Translations under genes and position numbers: made by a program
Notes under the pieces: generated by a model
The model's input: only the letters and a program-made list of their open reading frames with translations
Databases searched by the model: none
What the model was told of the DNA's origin: nothing
From: Rhizophagus irregularis
Taxonomy: Eukaryota > Glomeromycota > Glomeromycetes > Glomerales > Glomeraceae
Assembly (NCBI RefSeq): GCF_026210795.1
Contig: NC_089446.1
Span: forward strand, 3,315,001 to 3,379,000
Reading direction: 5' to 3'
DNA: 64,000 bases
Shown here: in pieces, positions 45,890 to 58,580 of the stretch
How positions within the stretch are numbered: the first letter of the stretch is position 1
Layout of the letters: each line of letters begins with the position of its first letter

Positions 45890-46720
45890 AGCAAAGTAAT
45901 AACTATACAAATTAATTATAAATTCGTGATCCGTTTCCAAACCAGTGAAATTTACTAATACATTTTGGGGAATTATTTTGCAAATTAATTTAGTAAAAAA
46001 TTCAAATAAGAGCAATAGATATAGTACGCAGGAAATGTGAAATGAACTTACAAATTATTAGAGTAGAAGAACTGACATTCCAAAAATATTAACTATTCAA
46101 AATTACTAGATACACCGCTCAATATAAGCAAAATATAGTACGATAAGTTAGACAACCTGTGTTTAATAGAAATAAATAATTTTAATACTTTTTTTGTTTT
46201 TTCTTGTTTATAACCTTTAAATAAATTATTTACCAGCATATAAATAATATTTTAATAAAAAAATATCAATTTTGTGATTGTCCTACCTCTTGTATTGAAT
46301 AATTATGGCATTTTTAAAGGTAGGAATCTAGCGTCGCTAAAGAAAAAATTTTTTAACTAATTGTTCAATGTAAATATTTTTGATGGATCTTTGATTCCCT
46401 CGGTTTTAAGCAATTGGTTACACTATTTTTCAGCCAGGTTAAAATACAAATTTGGCTGGTTACTTTTTAAGCAATATCGCCAATTTGTATAACAACGTAA
46501 CCTTAAATGGCAAGTATATGTTGATCAAATTTGTGATATTAATATTTAACGATGCAAATTTATCATTCAATATACTCAGAACATTATTATATAATACTTA
46601 AAAAAAAATTCTGGGCAAATCAGCTCAAAAGCCAATTAAGGGATAATTAATTTGTAAAACCAGTTCCCTGAAATTTATTAGTAGTTTTCACTGGTTCAGG
46701 GACGGATTACAAATTAACAA
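45890..46720. mobile_element. Possible non-autonomous element, imperfect inverted ends
   Basis: GTGATCCGTTTCCAAACCAG and AGTGAAA (about 45930) pair with inverted TGTAATCCGTCCCTGAACCA and GTGAAAACT (about 46715). CAAATTAA occurs outside both ends but at unequal distances, so the target duplication is not established. The interior is AT-rich without genes. Confidence 0.4.
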
Positions 46721-46829
46721 TTATTAACATATTACTATTATCTTTTTATTGATACATTTTTTTGATTAATACATTTTTTCTATTGATACATTATTTCTAT
46801 TCATGCATTCTAATTAATTATTCCCAATG

Positions 46830-47530
46830 TTAAATTTCTTGTTCCTTCATCCAAGACAAATGAGTTAAAGTATTATCTTCATTCCAACTACAAAATATAA
46901 GCCAACGAGAATAAATTTCCTTTTGACTATCAAGCCAATTAGAAAGTTTAGCTGCATTAATTAATAATGATTCCTTTGTAGATCGAAATCTTTGAATAGT
47001 GTTGTAAAGTTCTCGTGAATAAAGTGGGTGGGTTGGATATTTCCTCACAAGGAATTTTCTTTATGCTGTAGCTTCAAACTTACAAGAAACTGTCATAAAT
47101 TTGATATATTCGATCATTGAATCAGTAAATTTTCTAGAATCTTCAAATTCAACTATTGATACATCTAAAGAATGGTTATGTTGTTCAACTATCTTATTAA
47201 TAATCACATATTTCTCAGGGTTTTTCAATTTTGGGCATGATGCATTGACAACAAATGGACAACCAATTTTTTTTGTAATAGTGTCTTTAGTACAATTTAA
47301 TTCATAGATATGACTGTGAGAACATATATATGTGGATGATGGATGATACTTTCCAAACATACTACACGATCTTTAATAATCCGAAAGCCCTGCTGCTTAA
47401 CCCACATAATAATAAAATTTTTACAAGCTTCCTATGATTCAAACTTCCTTTCTGAATACAATAATTGTCTGAAGCATGAGGACATTCTACTTCTACGCCA
47501 TTCTAATGCAATGTCGTTCTGTACTATAGC
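46830..47530 (-). pseudogene. MULE transposase N-terminal relic (FAR1/WRKY-GCM1-type finger)
   Basis: Minus strand near 47440-47370 reads KFES, stop, EACKNFIIMWVKQQGFRIIK. A frameshift follows, then 47340-47061 reads GCPFVVNASCPK, YVIINKIVEQHNHSLD and ending CKFEATA. The C...C...H-x-H arrangement (CPFVVNASC, QHNH) is the zinc finger used by FAR1-like and Mutator transposases. A next block, 47048-46830, includes LYNTIQRFRSTKESLLINAA and LTHLSWMKEQEI, resembling the region just before the catalytic DDE domain. The catalytic core is missing. Stops include a TAG at the expected Trp of ESWEAC. The family is sure; the copy is dead. Confidence 0.65.
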
Positions 47531-47703
47531 CTAATCGATGAATGAAATTTTGTGTTACTTATAAATAAATGTAGTCACGTGTAATGTAGTCACTTGTTAC
47601 ATAACACGTGTTATCATTATCAAATTCACGTTAAATATATTTATACATTGATAAAAATAATATCATATGCAAATAAAACCTTTAAAGATAATTTTAATAA
47701 ATA

Positions 47704-48672
47704 CAGTCAACTCCCTCTATAGTCACTCCTGTTATAGTCACATTCTACTATATAGTCATACACTCATACCAGTTGAATGTTCAAAACACTTTATTATTAA
47801 AATCTATCCTATATAGTCACAATCTATCTATAGTCACTATCACACCTATCCTCAAAAATCTTATATTAAAAAGAACCGTTTATAATCACAGTTATATAAA
47901 GAATATATTAAATAACTTGGCATCTAATAATCGTACAAAGATGTACCATAGCTTGTTAGAATCGTCTCACTGAGACGAATCGAATGGTAGTAGTTTTATC
48001 CTTTTACGATCACTGGCTGATGAGTTATTCAACAAAATGTTAAGCATCGGCATTATTATATTCCTTGATTTACGTTTACTGCGCCATTTAACATTTTGCT
48101 AAATATCTCGGTACCTAGTGATTGTAAAAAGACGATTAATAGCTCGTTGGAATCGCCTCATCAAGACGAATCGAATGGTGGTAAGCTCATCTCTCTATGA
48201 TCAATATTGACGGAGTTACTACTTAAAAACTATTTAATATTTTTTAATTTCGGAAATTGATCTAGTGATTGGATTTCGATGTATTTTATACCATTAGGTT
48301 CGTCGCATCAAGACGAATCGAATGGTAGTAAGATCGTCTCTCTAGGATCAATATTGGCAGAGTTATTACACAAAAACCATTAATATTTTTTTAATTTCGG
48401 AAATTAATCTAGTGATTGGATTTCGATGTATTTTATACCATTAGAACCGTCTCATCAAGACGAATCGAATGGCGGTAAGATCATCTCTCTACGATTAATA
48501 TTGGAGGAGTTACGATACAATAAAGTTTTAAGTATAATTTTGGCCAAAATTATGTTAATTTTTGGCTGGAATTATGATATACTAATATAAGAAATTTTTT
48601 ATATAGTCACATCTCTTTATAATCACCAAATATGGACTGTCCCAAATGTGTGACTATAAAGAGAGTTGACTG
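47704..48672. mobile_element. Pogo/Tigger-like element (969 bp) with internal repeats
   Basis: CAGTCAACTCCCTCTATAGT at 47704 and inverted CAGTCAACTCTCTTTATAGT at 48672, with TA flanks (47702-47703, 48673-48674). TATAGTCACA words repeat near both ends. The middle (47955-48500) is filled by four units sharing the GAGACG/TCGAATGG motif. No transposase frame. Confidence 0.8.
47955..48500. repeat. Four units with AGACGAATCGAATGGTGGTA core
   Basis: The core CGTCTCA(CTG/TCA)AGACGAATCG followed by AATGG(T/C)(A/G)GTA occurs at about 47964, 48149, 48303 and 48449, spaced about 150-185 bp. It is followed by TCTCTCTACGATCAATATTG and GGAGTTA blocks. The first unit (47955-48150) closely parallels the palindromic element at 10186-10451 (ATATCTCG, CAGTGATTATAAAA versus ATATCTCGGTACCTAGTGAT). 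This indicates the same family in two different host elements. Confidence 0.7.
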
Positions 48673-48881
48673 TAATAAGTAAATAATAATAATTTTAATA
48701 AATAAATAAATATGATTTTAATAAATAAATAAATATGATTTTTTTTTAATTATGATTTTAAGAAATAATATACAACAATAAATACGTTCGCTTTATTAAA
48801 AATATTGTAATTACATTCGCTTTATTAAAAAAAATATTGTAAAAAATCATTTGTTTGAATTGTCTTTGATTGTCATCTACA

Positions 48882-51800
48882 ATGAAAAATAAAAAGAATC
48901 TTAGCCAAACTGCTGCCGCAATTAGACAACGTAAAAGAAGAGCTGCAGAATCACTTGATGAACGTGAAACTCATCTTACTAAAGACCGTGAAAATAAGCG
49001 AATAAAAAGGTCTTTAGAAACCTCAAATCAACGTGAAGCTCGTTTGAATAGAAACCGAGCGCAGAAGCGACATGAAAGACGACGAAGAGTATTGGAAAAT
49101 GCTGATGAACGGCTTAATCGTCAGGATGATGAACGGCATACCGATACAATTATTCAACCTCTTTCTGAATCTGACTGTGAGCTTCTGCAAAAATTTCGTG
49201 ATAAAATGAATAAGCTGGAACATAAAATTTGTCCCGTGTACAATGAACGTTTCCCTTCAATTAATCTCATTTTGGGAATGTGTCGTCGCTGCTACGGTAA
49301 TAAAAATGAGATAAAAAAATTCTCACGCGCAAATAATATGGATCCTGGTGATGTACCTGAAGAGTTAAAGAATCTTACCAAAATCGAAGAAATGCTGATC
49401 GCGTAAACTTTTCCAATCATATCAGTTTATTATCTTTGCGGAGACCAATACGCCTACAGTGGGAATGTGATAAACTTTCCTCAGGATATAGGAGAGTTTG
49501 TATTTCGCCTTCCACGACACCCTTCAACGTTAGATACACTTATTGTCTGTCGCAGTTCTGCTGAAAGTTCAACATCGTTCAGGGATTTTACAGTTCGTCG
49601 TGACAAAGTTAGAAAAGCACTTTGTTGGCTGAAAAGAAACAATCAATACTATGCCGATATTATTATTGATGACAATGTATTGCGTACGTTACCTGACGAA
49701 GGATCTATTGATGATTTACTTCCACAAGTTCGTGATGCTGAGAACAGGCTCCATCATATTGATTACGAACCTCGTGATGCTGATCATTTAGATGGTGAAA
49801 CTGATGATACGATTATACAGAACTTTATTTCAGCCCTTTCCCTTTACGTAATGAAAATCATGTCATTGATGATGCCCTTGCTCGTATGCAGTCTGAAACT
49901 GGTCCTGTTATGTGGCCAAACATAGATGATACTGCTATTAACGAATTTAATACGCCTGGGTATATTGCTTGTGCCTTTCCAACTCTATATCCAACAGGTA
50001 GTGCAGACCTTCAAGCAGAACATGTCAGGGACGTTAAACTGGCTGAATACTTCCAGCATTTACTTAAATATAAGGATGGAAGGTTTGCTCGTCATCCCCG
50101 ATGGCGATACTTTACTTTAAATTTTCAGATGTGTTGGCGTGCCTTACAGGAAGGGAAAGTTTATGTCAAGCAAAGTCTAAATGGTAGTCAACTGACGGTT
50201 GGTGATATTCAGGAAACAATGAAAGATGATAATCATATGGCAGATCGTGTCGTGCATTTTGGTGAGGGTTTGCGCGGCACTAGACAATTTTGGCAAAAAT
50301 GCAGCTCTGAATTATATGATATGATTAAGCAGTTGGGGGCAAAAGGGATGATATTTTTTACTTTTAGTGCAGCTGACATGCATTGGCCAGATCTTCATCA
50401 ATTAATGCCTCATAGAGAAAATGAAAACCCAATTGATGTAGAATTGGATGAGGATCGGTGTAAGCATCGACGTCAAGATTTGATTAATAATCCGCATATC
50501 GCCGCCTGGTTTTTTGACAAACGTTTTGAAACATTTTTGAAAACTGTTTTGATTTCTAAGTAGAGATTGGAAGATTATTGGTATAGGTATGAGTGGCAAC
50601 ACCGAGGTAGTGTGCACGTCCATGGAATAGGAATAATGTGAGACGCGCCTTTGTTTGATTGAGATAATATAAAAGATAATGAAGATGAGATGTCCAGGAT
50701 TTTGTCACATTTTGACTCATTGGTTACTACAATTAATCCATGTCCTGATGCTACTGTACCTGTTCGCCATCCTTGCCAAAAAGCTAATGATGAATTATAT
50801 GATGACTTACAGGATTATATTGAGCTAGTTAATAAATTACAGAAACATACAAGGTGTAGTCCTTCAAATTGTCTTAAAACTAAAAATAGTCAGCAGTATT
50901 GTAGATTTGGTTTCCCTAAAGATAATGTCGAGCATAATTTTATACATGAAAATGATCGTGAGCAACTGGAGCTGATTACGTCAAGAAATGATCCTTATGT
51001 TAATTCCCATAATCGTGTTCAGCTTCAAGGTTGGCGTGCAAACGTTGACCTTAAACCAGTTCTTAATATCCATGCTGCCTTTCAGTACGTCGCTAAATAT
51101 GCTACAAAGTCGGAACTGTGTTCTTCATTTTCAGAAATTCTTAATAAGATTCTTTCCGAAAGTGATCCTTCTGGTTCTTCTCTTCTTTCATTTCAACGTT
51201 TATTGCTTCATACGGTTTCGGAACGTGATTATTCCGTCCAAGAAACCTGTTATTTACTCCTTGGATTACCTCTATACTATTCCAGTCGTACATTTGTTAT
51301 TTTAAATCTTAATAATGAATCTCATCAGTGGCTTTGTGAAACTGGAATCGAAAATGTAATGCCAAATAGCGATGTTGGAAGAACGGAACGATCACCTGTG
51401 CAAAAGTACTGGGATAGACCTGTTGAATTAGAAAATCTCTCAATGTTTCAGCTCTATTTGGAATACAAGTTTTATAATGGTAAATGGAAAAGATGTGAAT
51501 GTGAGAACGTGGTACATATTTGGCCAAGACCATCACCTCAACGCAATGGTCCACAATGGAATGAGTTTTGCCGTATAAAGATTATACTCCATGTTCCCCA
51601 TCGAAGCTTGGAGCAGTTGAATGAAAATAATTCTCTCTCGTGGTCTGACCTTTTTAATCACAATATTGCCAATTCAGAAAATGAATTTAAAGATATACTT
51701 GGTCCGTCTGTTGATAAATTAAAAGATAAGTGTGATGACGACGAAGGCCATAAAGAAGCAGATGAATCTAAAGATGATGCACGTCCGGATTGGATGGTAT

Positions 51801-53420
51801 TAGCAGAAATGAGTCCAAATGCAATTATTGACGGTACTTCTGATTTAGGATTACGTGATATTGATCGAAATAATGATTGGTTTGGCGGTATCAGACGTCG
51901 CTATCCCAACATAGATTCTATAGACTTAAACACTTTTGTGCAGCAGTCTAGGATTGAAGACGATGTTAGTATGGTGAATTCTATTATAGTAGATTATCAA
52001 ACATTGAATGAGAAGCAGATGATTATTTTTAGAAAAATTGAAACACACTATAATGCTATTATCACAAACCATAATCAAGTTGAGCCACTTAGACTTATAA
52101 TTATGGGTACAGCGGAAACCAGTAAATCTTATCTAATTAACGCAATTCGAGCACGTCTTCAAGAGATAGCTATGAATAATGGAGCTGAAACTTCACCTGT
52201 GATTGTTCTTGCTCCTACTGGCATTGCTGCGTTTAATATTTATGGTACAATGATCTATTCAACACTTTCAATTCTGATAAACAGTTCTAACCTTAATATA
52301 GAGGGTGAACAACTGAAAAACTTACAAAAAAAATTGAATGAAGTAAATTATGTAATTATAGACGAAAAAAGTATGTTGGGCCGCTGTATACTTTTTGTGG
52401 TAGACTCACGTTTACGTACGGTCTTTCCTGAACATCAAAATCAACCATTTGGTGATCGATCAGTCATTTTAGTAGGTGATTTCGGTCAACTTCCTCCGGT
52501 AATTGACGAGCCAATGTATTCTAAGAAACCTAGACATGACTCACTGTCAAATGATGGTATGAATGTATACAACCAATTTCGAGAGGTATATCGGCTTGAC
52601 GCAGTTTGCCGTCAATCTGGGAATTCGCCTGAGCAGCGTCTTTTTAGAGATATTTTGATGCGATTACGTGATGGCGAATCAACAATAGATGATTGGAGGA
52701 TACTTGCAAGTTGCAACACGTTTTGATAATTCATCCACTACAGAAAACAATCAATTTATGGATGCAATACATATAACTCCTCAAAAGGTTGACGTTCATG
52801 AGATTAACCTTGCTAAACTCAAATCGTTAAATGCACCTGTCGCTAGAGTTCGTGCTGTACATACTGGTGGCAATGATGCTTCTAAGGCAGATTCTGACAC
52901 GGCAAAAGGCCTTAAAGCACAATTATTGTTGTCCAAGGGTGCACGGGTTATGCTTAGAGCAAATTTGTCTGTGAAAACAGAGCTCGTTAATGGCTCAGTA
53001 GGAACGATCGATGATATACTCTTCCAAGAAAACTAAGGTCCACCTTCTCTTCCAATTGCTGTCCTTGTAGAATTTGATAATTATAATAGTCCCGCAATTA
53101 TATCTACCGAGGGTAACAAAGTTGTCCCTATTACACCAATTCAACGTTCCTGGAAAACCAAGACGGTAGCTTGTTCGCGTTTGCAAATTCCTCTCACACT
53201 TGTGTGGGCTATTACTATACATAAAAGCCAAGGACTGATGCTACCAAAAGCTTTTATAGATATTGGAAAGAAGGAATATTCTGCTGGTCTCACATTTGTT
53301 GCAATATCACAGGTTAGTGCACTGAAAGACATTCTTTTTAAGCCATTTTTATTTGAAAGGATTCAACGAATCAAAAGTTGTGATAGAGTAATAAAAGAAA
53401 GAAAGAAAAAAGAAAAATGA
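48882..53420 (+). pseudogene. Helitron replicase-helicase (Rep/Hel), decayed
   Basis: ATG 48882 opens an Arg/Lys/Glu-rich N terminus (TAAAIRQRKRRAAESLDERE), then a C-x2-C segment (MCRRCYGNKNE). The Helitron-like N domain follows across a stop at 49404 and a frameshift near 49830 (PGYIACAFPTLYPTGSADLQ, NPHIAAWFFDKRFETFLK). The Rep HUH motif is HVH at 50615-50623 in WQHRGSVHVHGI, and the twin Tyr occurs in QYVAKYATK near 51083-51110. The Pif1-like helicase has Walker A GTAETSKS (normally GxxGxGKS, two Gly lost), Walker B YVIIDEKSMLG, GDFGQLPPVID, and C-terminal WAITIHKSQGL with FVAISQV (usual SR). Stops at 50561, 50638 and 50659, a frameshift near 52715 and TAA at 53034 kill the frame. Several changes are G-to-A or C-to-T. 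The Helitron termini (5' TC, 3' hairpin-CTRR) were not located. Confidence 0.85.
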
Positions 53421-53889
53421 CTACTGGACAATTATATGATATTGTAATTAACATTAGACAAATTTTTTGCGTCAATTGTAGAATTGTATAGGGAGAGAGA
53501 GAGAAAGAAAATCTGTGGAAAATACTGATCTACTTGATAATCAAAAGTTTATTAAAAGTATAATTTATGTGATTATAGTTTATTTTACATCATTACAATA
53601 AAATGATTATGCAAATCCATATCTATTACATAATTAAACTAATCAAATCTCATGACAAATGGTATATAGCGATAAATCGCATATGCGATAAATCATAATT
53701 TTCTATAATTAATATTATATTAAAAAAAAAATTCTTTTCAGTCACGTTCATGACCATTTTTCTTCTATTAATTTTTTTTTTTCCGCAATGCATTTGATAG
53801 TTTATTAAACAGAAAAAAAGACTAAACTATCTAATATTATTAACTACCAAATCACTTGTCATACATAAAAGCACCTCACGTATGTACTG
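53421..53889. other. AT-rich spacer with GAGAGA microsatellite
   Basis: A short GAGAGAGAGAAAGAAAA run at about 53492 and poly-T tracts; I see nothing else. Confidence 0.4.
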
Positions 53890-54990
53890 TTGGGTGAAAT
53901 TTTTGCTCAGAGGGTATGATTCGCTTTGAAGCGGTCATTCTTAGCATAATTGCCCTTTTTCTTCACAAGGCATTCACAGGACCCACTACATTGTGAATAA
54001 AAAAAAGAAAAAAAAGCCCTTAAATTGTAAGTGAGAAAATGAGTAAAATAAAAAACATTCAGATCGATCCTTCCAAAAGCAACCCAAGGAAATTGAGAAG
54101 ATAACGAGTACTATATGTTTCCAATTCTTTATGTCGGCTAGTGAAAGGCCCATTATTGGTAGAAAGTTGCTTGTCGTAAGTAAAGGCGGACTCTAACATC
54201 AGATGTCTATTATCATGACATAGGCTCTGGGATACTGTTATCTGCCAGCCAAAATTAACTCCAATCCAAAAAATTGTTTAAAAAGAAACTCAAACTAATA
54301 CTAATTTTAAAAAATAAACTAAAAAAAATTGATAAACAAGAGAAAAAAAAAGAAAAAAATAAAAAGAAAGAATAATTCTGGGATTCATAAAGCCAATTTT
54401 TGTCTCTATCCTTCTTCCTTTGAGGTGTGTAGGCACAATCGAAGATAAGGTCTAAAGCTTTTATCGAGGGTTGTTTAAAGAGAAACTAAAGTCAGTTAGT
54501 TCCACAATATCAGTAAAAGTTTAGGCCAAACGTTACACCAAAAAAACTGGTAAAATTCCAAAAAAGGTTAACCGTTCTATAAGTTTTTCCAAAATGGAAG
54601 TTGTCTTCTGAATCATTTGTTGTTATTTGTAAGTATCCTAATCAGGAGTCTTGTGACCTGACGAATAGGAAACGCTGGTAGTGTTTGTAAACAGTGGGCG
54701 TCGAAGGAGGTGTAGAAGAAGGTAAAGATGTATATTAATCAAATCATTCGAGTAGGCTAATTAAAGTCTCCTGAAGATAGTCTTGTGTATGGTGCTTAAG
54801 TCGTTATGAAGCCGTCTTGTGTTTCTTGATAGCTTGTTCGAGTATTTTGAAGAAAGAGGGCCCATTGGTATAAAGAAAATTGTTGTGGAGAAAATCCATA
54901 AAGTCCTTGTTGTTTAGGAGTTCATTAGTCGCTCTTTCCATATTTAAAGTTTCGATAGTTCGCTTAAAAAAGGTAACTTAAAACTGTTCA
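53890..54990 (-). pseudogene. Unidentified coding relic
   Basis: The minus strand keeps protein-like blocks across stops and frameshifts. These are ERATNELLNNKDFMDFLHNN then FLYTNGPSFFKILEQAIKKH (about 54945-54815), TPTVYKHYQRFLFVRSQDS (about 54700-54640), NDSEDNFHFGKTYRTVNLFW (about 54610-54555), PSIKALDLIFDCAYTPQRKK (about 54460-54400) and LMLESAFTYDKQLSTNNGPF then TSRHKELETY (about 54205-54120). Composition is clearly coding and G+C is above background. I do not recognise the family; a mobile-element protein is as likely as a host gene. Confidence 0.35.
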
Positions 54991-55800
54991 CATTTTGCTG
55001 TTGTCCCAAGCTTGCTTATTCTAGGCGATACGTCTCTCCAAACTGTCTTTAGTCTAGGAACACCACAAAGAAAGGAAAAACGCCTTTTTTCCTCTATTAA
55101 TTTTAATATAAACTTTTTATTTTGCTTTATTTTCTTAAAGTTTTTTTATTATTTTTATTACTTTCTTTATTTTTATTACCCTTTTGTTTTAGTATTAGTA
55201 ATTTTTTACTTTTGAGCTTTGGCAAAAATCCTTGACATGTAGATTGGGGTAAGTCCGTCAAAGTTTGGTTAAAGTCCTAGGACTTACCTATCGGTTACCT
55301 ATTACACACAAGTTAATCGGTAAAGAATCACAAACCCGATTGATTATTCACTGATTTTTATATTGTATTATTGTTAGATACGTTAAATTATTCATTTGTT
55401 AAATATTGTTAGATTAATTAGTTGTTTTATTCAATTAATAAATACATTGTTTAAATCTATACTAAAATCAATTACTCTGATGATGTTTTTCCATTTCTGA
55501 AACTCCAGAATCCTACAATCTTCAATATTCCAAACTCAAATATCCGAAATCTATCAACATCATTATTTTTTACAATATAATTATAATTTTATGCGTACTA
55601 AAATAATCCTTTACTTTGATAAACTATTAGTTAAGAATCGTATAATGAACGATGTTGCTCATATATATACTGTACATATCAAATTTCGTTTGTATATAAC
55701 GAGAAAGAAATAAAAAAAATGTTAAATAACATTTTAAATAATAAACGTAAGTAAACATTTCATTAAAAAACAAAAAAAAGGTAAGTTTCGTAAGGAAACT
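54991..55800. other. AT-rich spacer
   Basis: No supported genes. The Phe-rich frame at 55012 is a composition artefact. Confidence 0.4.
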
Positions 55801-55803
55801 TAC

Positions 55804-57084
55804 CTGTTTTAAAACTCTAACGCTTATAATCAATATCTACAAAAAAATAACAAACGAATCGTAAAAGCGTTTCTATTGATAAAAAAAACCAAAATATAAA
55901 GTTTCACAATGAAACGTTGCAAAACTTACCGAAACTAAATGCCTAAGTTCAATGAAACCTACAAGAAAAAGAAAAAGAAATGTTAAAACGTTTCTTAATA
56001 AAAAAAAAATTAACAACGAGACGTTGCGAAATATACCATCTCACCATTTGGAAACTTGGAGTAACAGAACCTACAAAATTAAATAAAGAACGTCAGCAAC
56101 TTCCTTTAAAAAAACAAAAAAAAAATTAGAGTTTCATAACAAAAAATTTGTTACAAAACTTACCACTTTGCCATTTCAGATCTTTGGAATAACGAAACCT
56201 ACAAAAAAAAATAAAGAACTTTAGTAATGTTCTTTTAAAAAGAATAAAAAAGAATCGAAGTTTCAAAATGAAACTTCAAAACCTAACCGAAATCCAATAT
56301 CGAAAGGAATTCAGAGAATACCTACAAAAAAAAGAAATATTAATATAACATTTCTTACAAAAAAAGAATAAAAAAAATCTAAATTGCGAAATTTACCGTT
56401 TCACTTCTTCAAAGTTCTCAAGCTGAATACACTTGAATCTACAAAAAAAAGAGAAACGTTAGCATAACGTTTCTCAAAGAAAAAAAAAATTTCAAGTTTT
56501 GCAAAAATAATGCGAAACTTACCGCTTTGAAAGTTATCATTTCGAAGTTCTCAAGCTGAAAGAAATACTTGAACCTGCAAAAAAAAGAAGGAATGTTAAT
56601 ATAACGTTTCTTACATAAAAATAATAAAAATAAAAAACAAGTTTTGCGAAACTTACCATTTTATTTTGAAGCTCCAAGCCGAACACACTTGAATCTATAA
56701 GAAAAAAGAGGAAATACACTTGAACCTACAAACCTAAAAAAATAAATGAATGTTAATTAACATTCATTAAATAAATTTAATAAAAAAAATATTATTTTGA
56801 AGGTTATACCTTCGAATTGTGTAGTCGGCTAAAATTTCCAGCAGAAACTCATATGTATTCCTACAAAAAAAAAATAAATGTTATTATTAATTGTAATACA
56901 TAAAGAAAGGTTTCAAAACAAACACTTACGTTTCACTAATTCTAAAGTCCCCCATTCTTCACCAATTCCAAAGTCCAGAAGAGCCTTAAAAAAAAAAGAA
57001 AAGGAATATTAGTAACACTTCTAAAGTAAAAAAAAAATATGAAAATAAAAAAAAACCTACCCATTCTTTCGCTAATTCCAAAGT
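55804..57084 (-). repeat. Array of about eleven microexon-intron units (array 2)
   Basis: Minus-strand cores bounded by TTTTTGTAG-type acceptors and GTAAGTTTCGC-type donors: 57061-57084 (24 nt), 56930-56984 (55), 56810-56860 (51), 56657-56694 (38), 56523-56574 (52), 56397-56438 (42), 56288-56321 (34), 56164-56198 (35), 56037-56070 (34), 55930-55958 (29) and 55804-55836 (33). The separations are 69-115 nt. Cores are more divergent than in array 1 but several keep GAACTTCGAAATG, the heart of array 1 cores. Some translate into coiled-coil-like text (TLELAKEW, ELYKEVVALPIKLAKGQ upstream). More decayed acceptor-like edges continue to about 57620. Not every phase is compatible, so a single functional mRNA is doubtful. 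Confidence 0.6.
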
Positions 57085-57997
57085 CTTGTAGAAGAAAAAA
57101 AGAGAACGCCAATTCTGAAGTCCAGAAGGGTTCTGTAAAAAAAACAAAGAACGTTAATAACGTTCCAAAAAAAATATTACAAAAAGAAGAAACCACTTGC
57201 CCTTTTGCTAATTTTATAGGTAGTGCAACTACTTCTTTGTACAATTCAAATCTTCAAGATAAAAAGAAACGGTTAAAAGTTTTTTTTAAAAAAAAAGATT
57301 ATTAACTGATCTCGTTAAGTCATATGACCAATGCTGATGGAAACTGATCAGATGCAAACCACAGAATAACTGTTTCGGCAGTTTTAACAGAAAATCTTAA
57401 GTTCAGCAGTGATAAGCAATGTCGTTAAAATAAAAATAAAATAAACCATTTCGAAGTTTCATCTTCGAAATGAACCCAAAACTTGTCTTTCGGTGTTCTG
57501 GATCTAAAATAAAAGTTAATTAATGTTCGTTAAAATAAAATTAAAAAAAATATTGTTTGAAAGTACCTTCAAAATAGTCTGAAACTGGTACTTTCGGCAG
57601 TTCTGGACTTGCAAAATATAAAATAAACATTGCTAACGCTCGTTAAAACAAACCAAACTTTTGAAATGCCGCCATGACCTTTGGCAATAAAAGGTAAGAG
57701 AAAAGAGCGAGTCTAGCGTGTCCTTAAAAAAAATTGAAAAAATTGATATTCAGTTTCGTTAAATAAAAAAAATTAATAAAGATTTCGTACAAATATCGGT
57801 ATCTGATATAAATAATAATTTTTTGAATTTCGTACAAATATCAGGCGTCTGATATATCATATCGGTGACTAAATTTTTGCATATTTTAAGATGTGACAAA
57901 TTGGGTACCCGATATGTAAAAGAGCCCGATATATGTCTGATTAATCACCGATATATAGGTACCTGATATGTATCTGATAGTATCGATTTTGACTTGT
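57085..57997. other. Decayed continuation of array 2 and a GATATG-repeat patch
   Basis: 57100-57260 retains exon-like text (minus: ELYKEVVALPIKLAKGQ near 57240-57190). 57440-57620 has diverged units with ATCCAGAACACCGAAAG and TCCAGAACTGCCGAAAG cores. 57830-57980 has GTACCCGATATG / GATATATCATATCGGTGA inverted words resembling the 45.35-kb palindromic element. Confidence 0.4.
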
Positions 57998-58580
57998 GAG
58001 ATAGAGTTTCCATACCATCTAATGCTACTTTTCACCTATTTACTACTACGCTTTCATTTCTATTCCACATATGATATAAAAAATTATATTAATGCAAGAG
58101 ATAAAGTGACTCAGATATACCTATGGACAAATATCTCGACCATTTTGGCTGATTAGTTTTTGTTTCCAAATGCTTAATTGATCTATCTTATTTGAGGATT
58201 TTGATCATTGATGTATTTGGGAATTGCAAAAGCAAATTTTCCATCTTATTTCTGTTCAGACGGATAAAAGAGTTCATTAATCAAATTTGCAAATGGTCTA
58301 TATATCTCATCAATGAGTACTTTCTAACTTACAATAGAAAAATTTGACGTTATCCCGTTGCATGTAAACTTTGGGTATATGCAAGAATGTTAGAGAATAA
58401 ATTATGTGCAATTACCTGTTTGTGATATATGGTGTTTGTCTAACTTACATTTATTTATTAAGTTCCAATCGATGATTGAGATGCAACTTATATGTAACTA
58501 GGTTATTCATTAGGGAAATAAACAGAAGTTAGCTCTACAATCTACATGTACAGTCCGTTATCTAGGGTTGGTAAAGTTGG
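57998..58580. repeat. Third copy of the deaminase-gene 3' flank, gene absent
   Basis: Aligns to 8386-8718 in two blocks (58005-58185 and 58438-58580), separated by about 250 bp that copy 1 lacks. The junction text GGATTTTGATCATTGATG also matches copy 2. No deaminase coding is found upstream within the window, so this is either a truncated duplicate or a repeat that travels independently. Confidence 0.75.
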
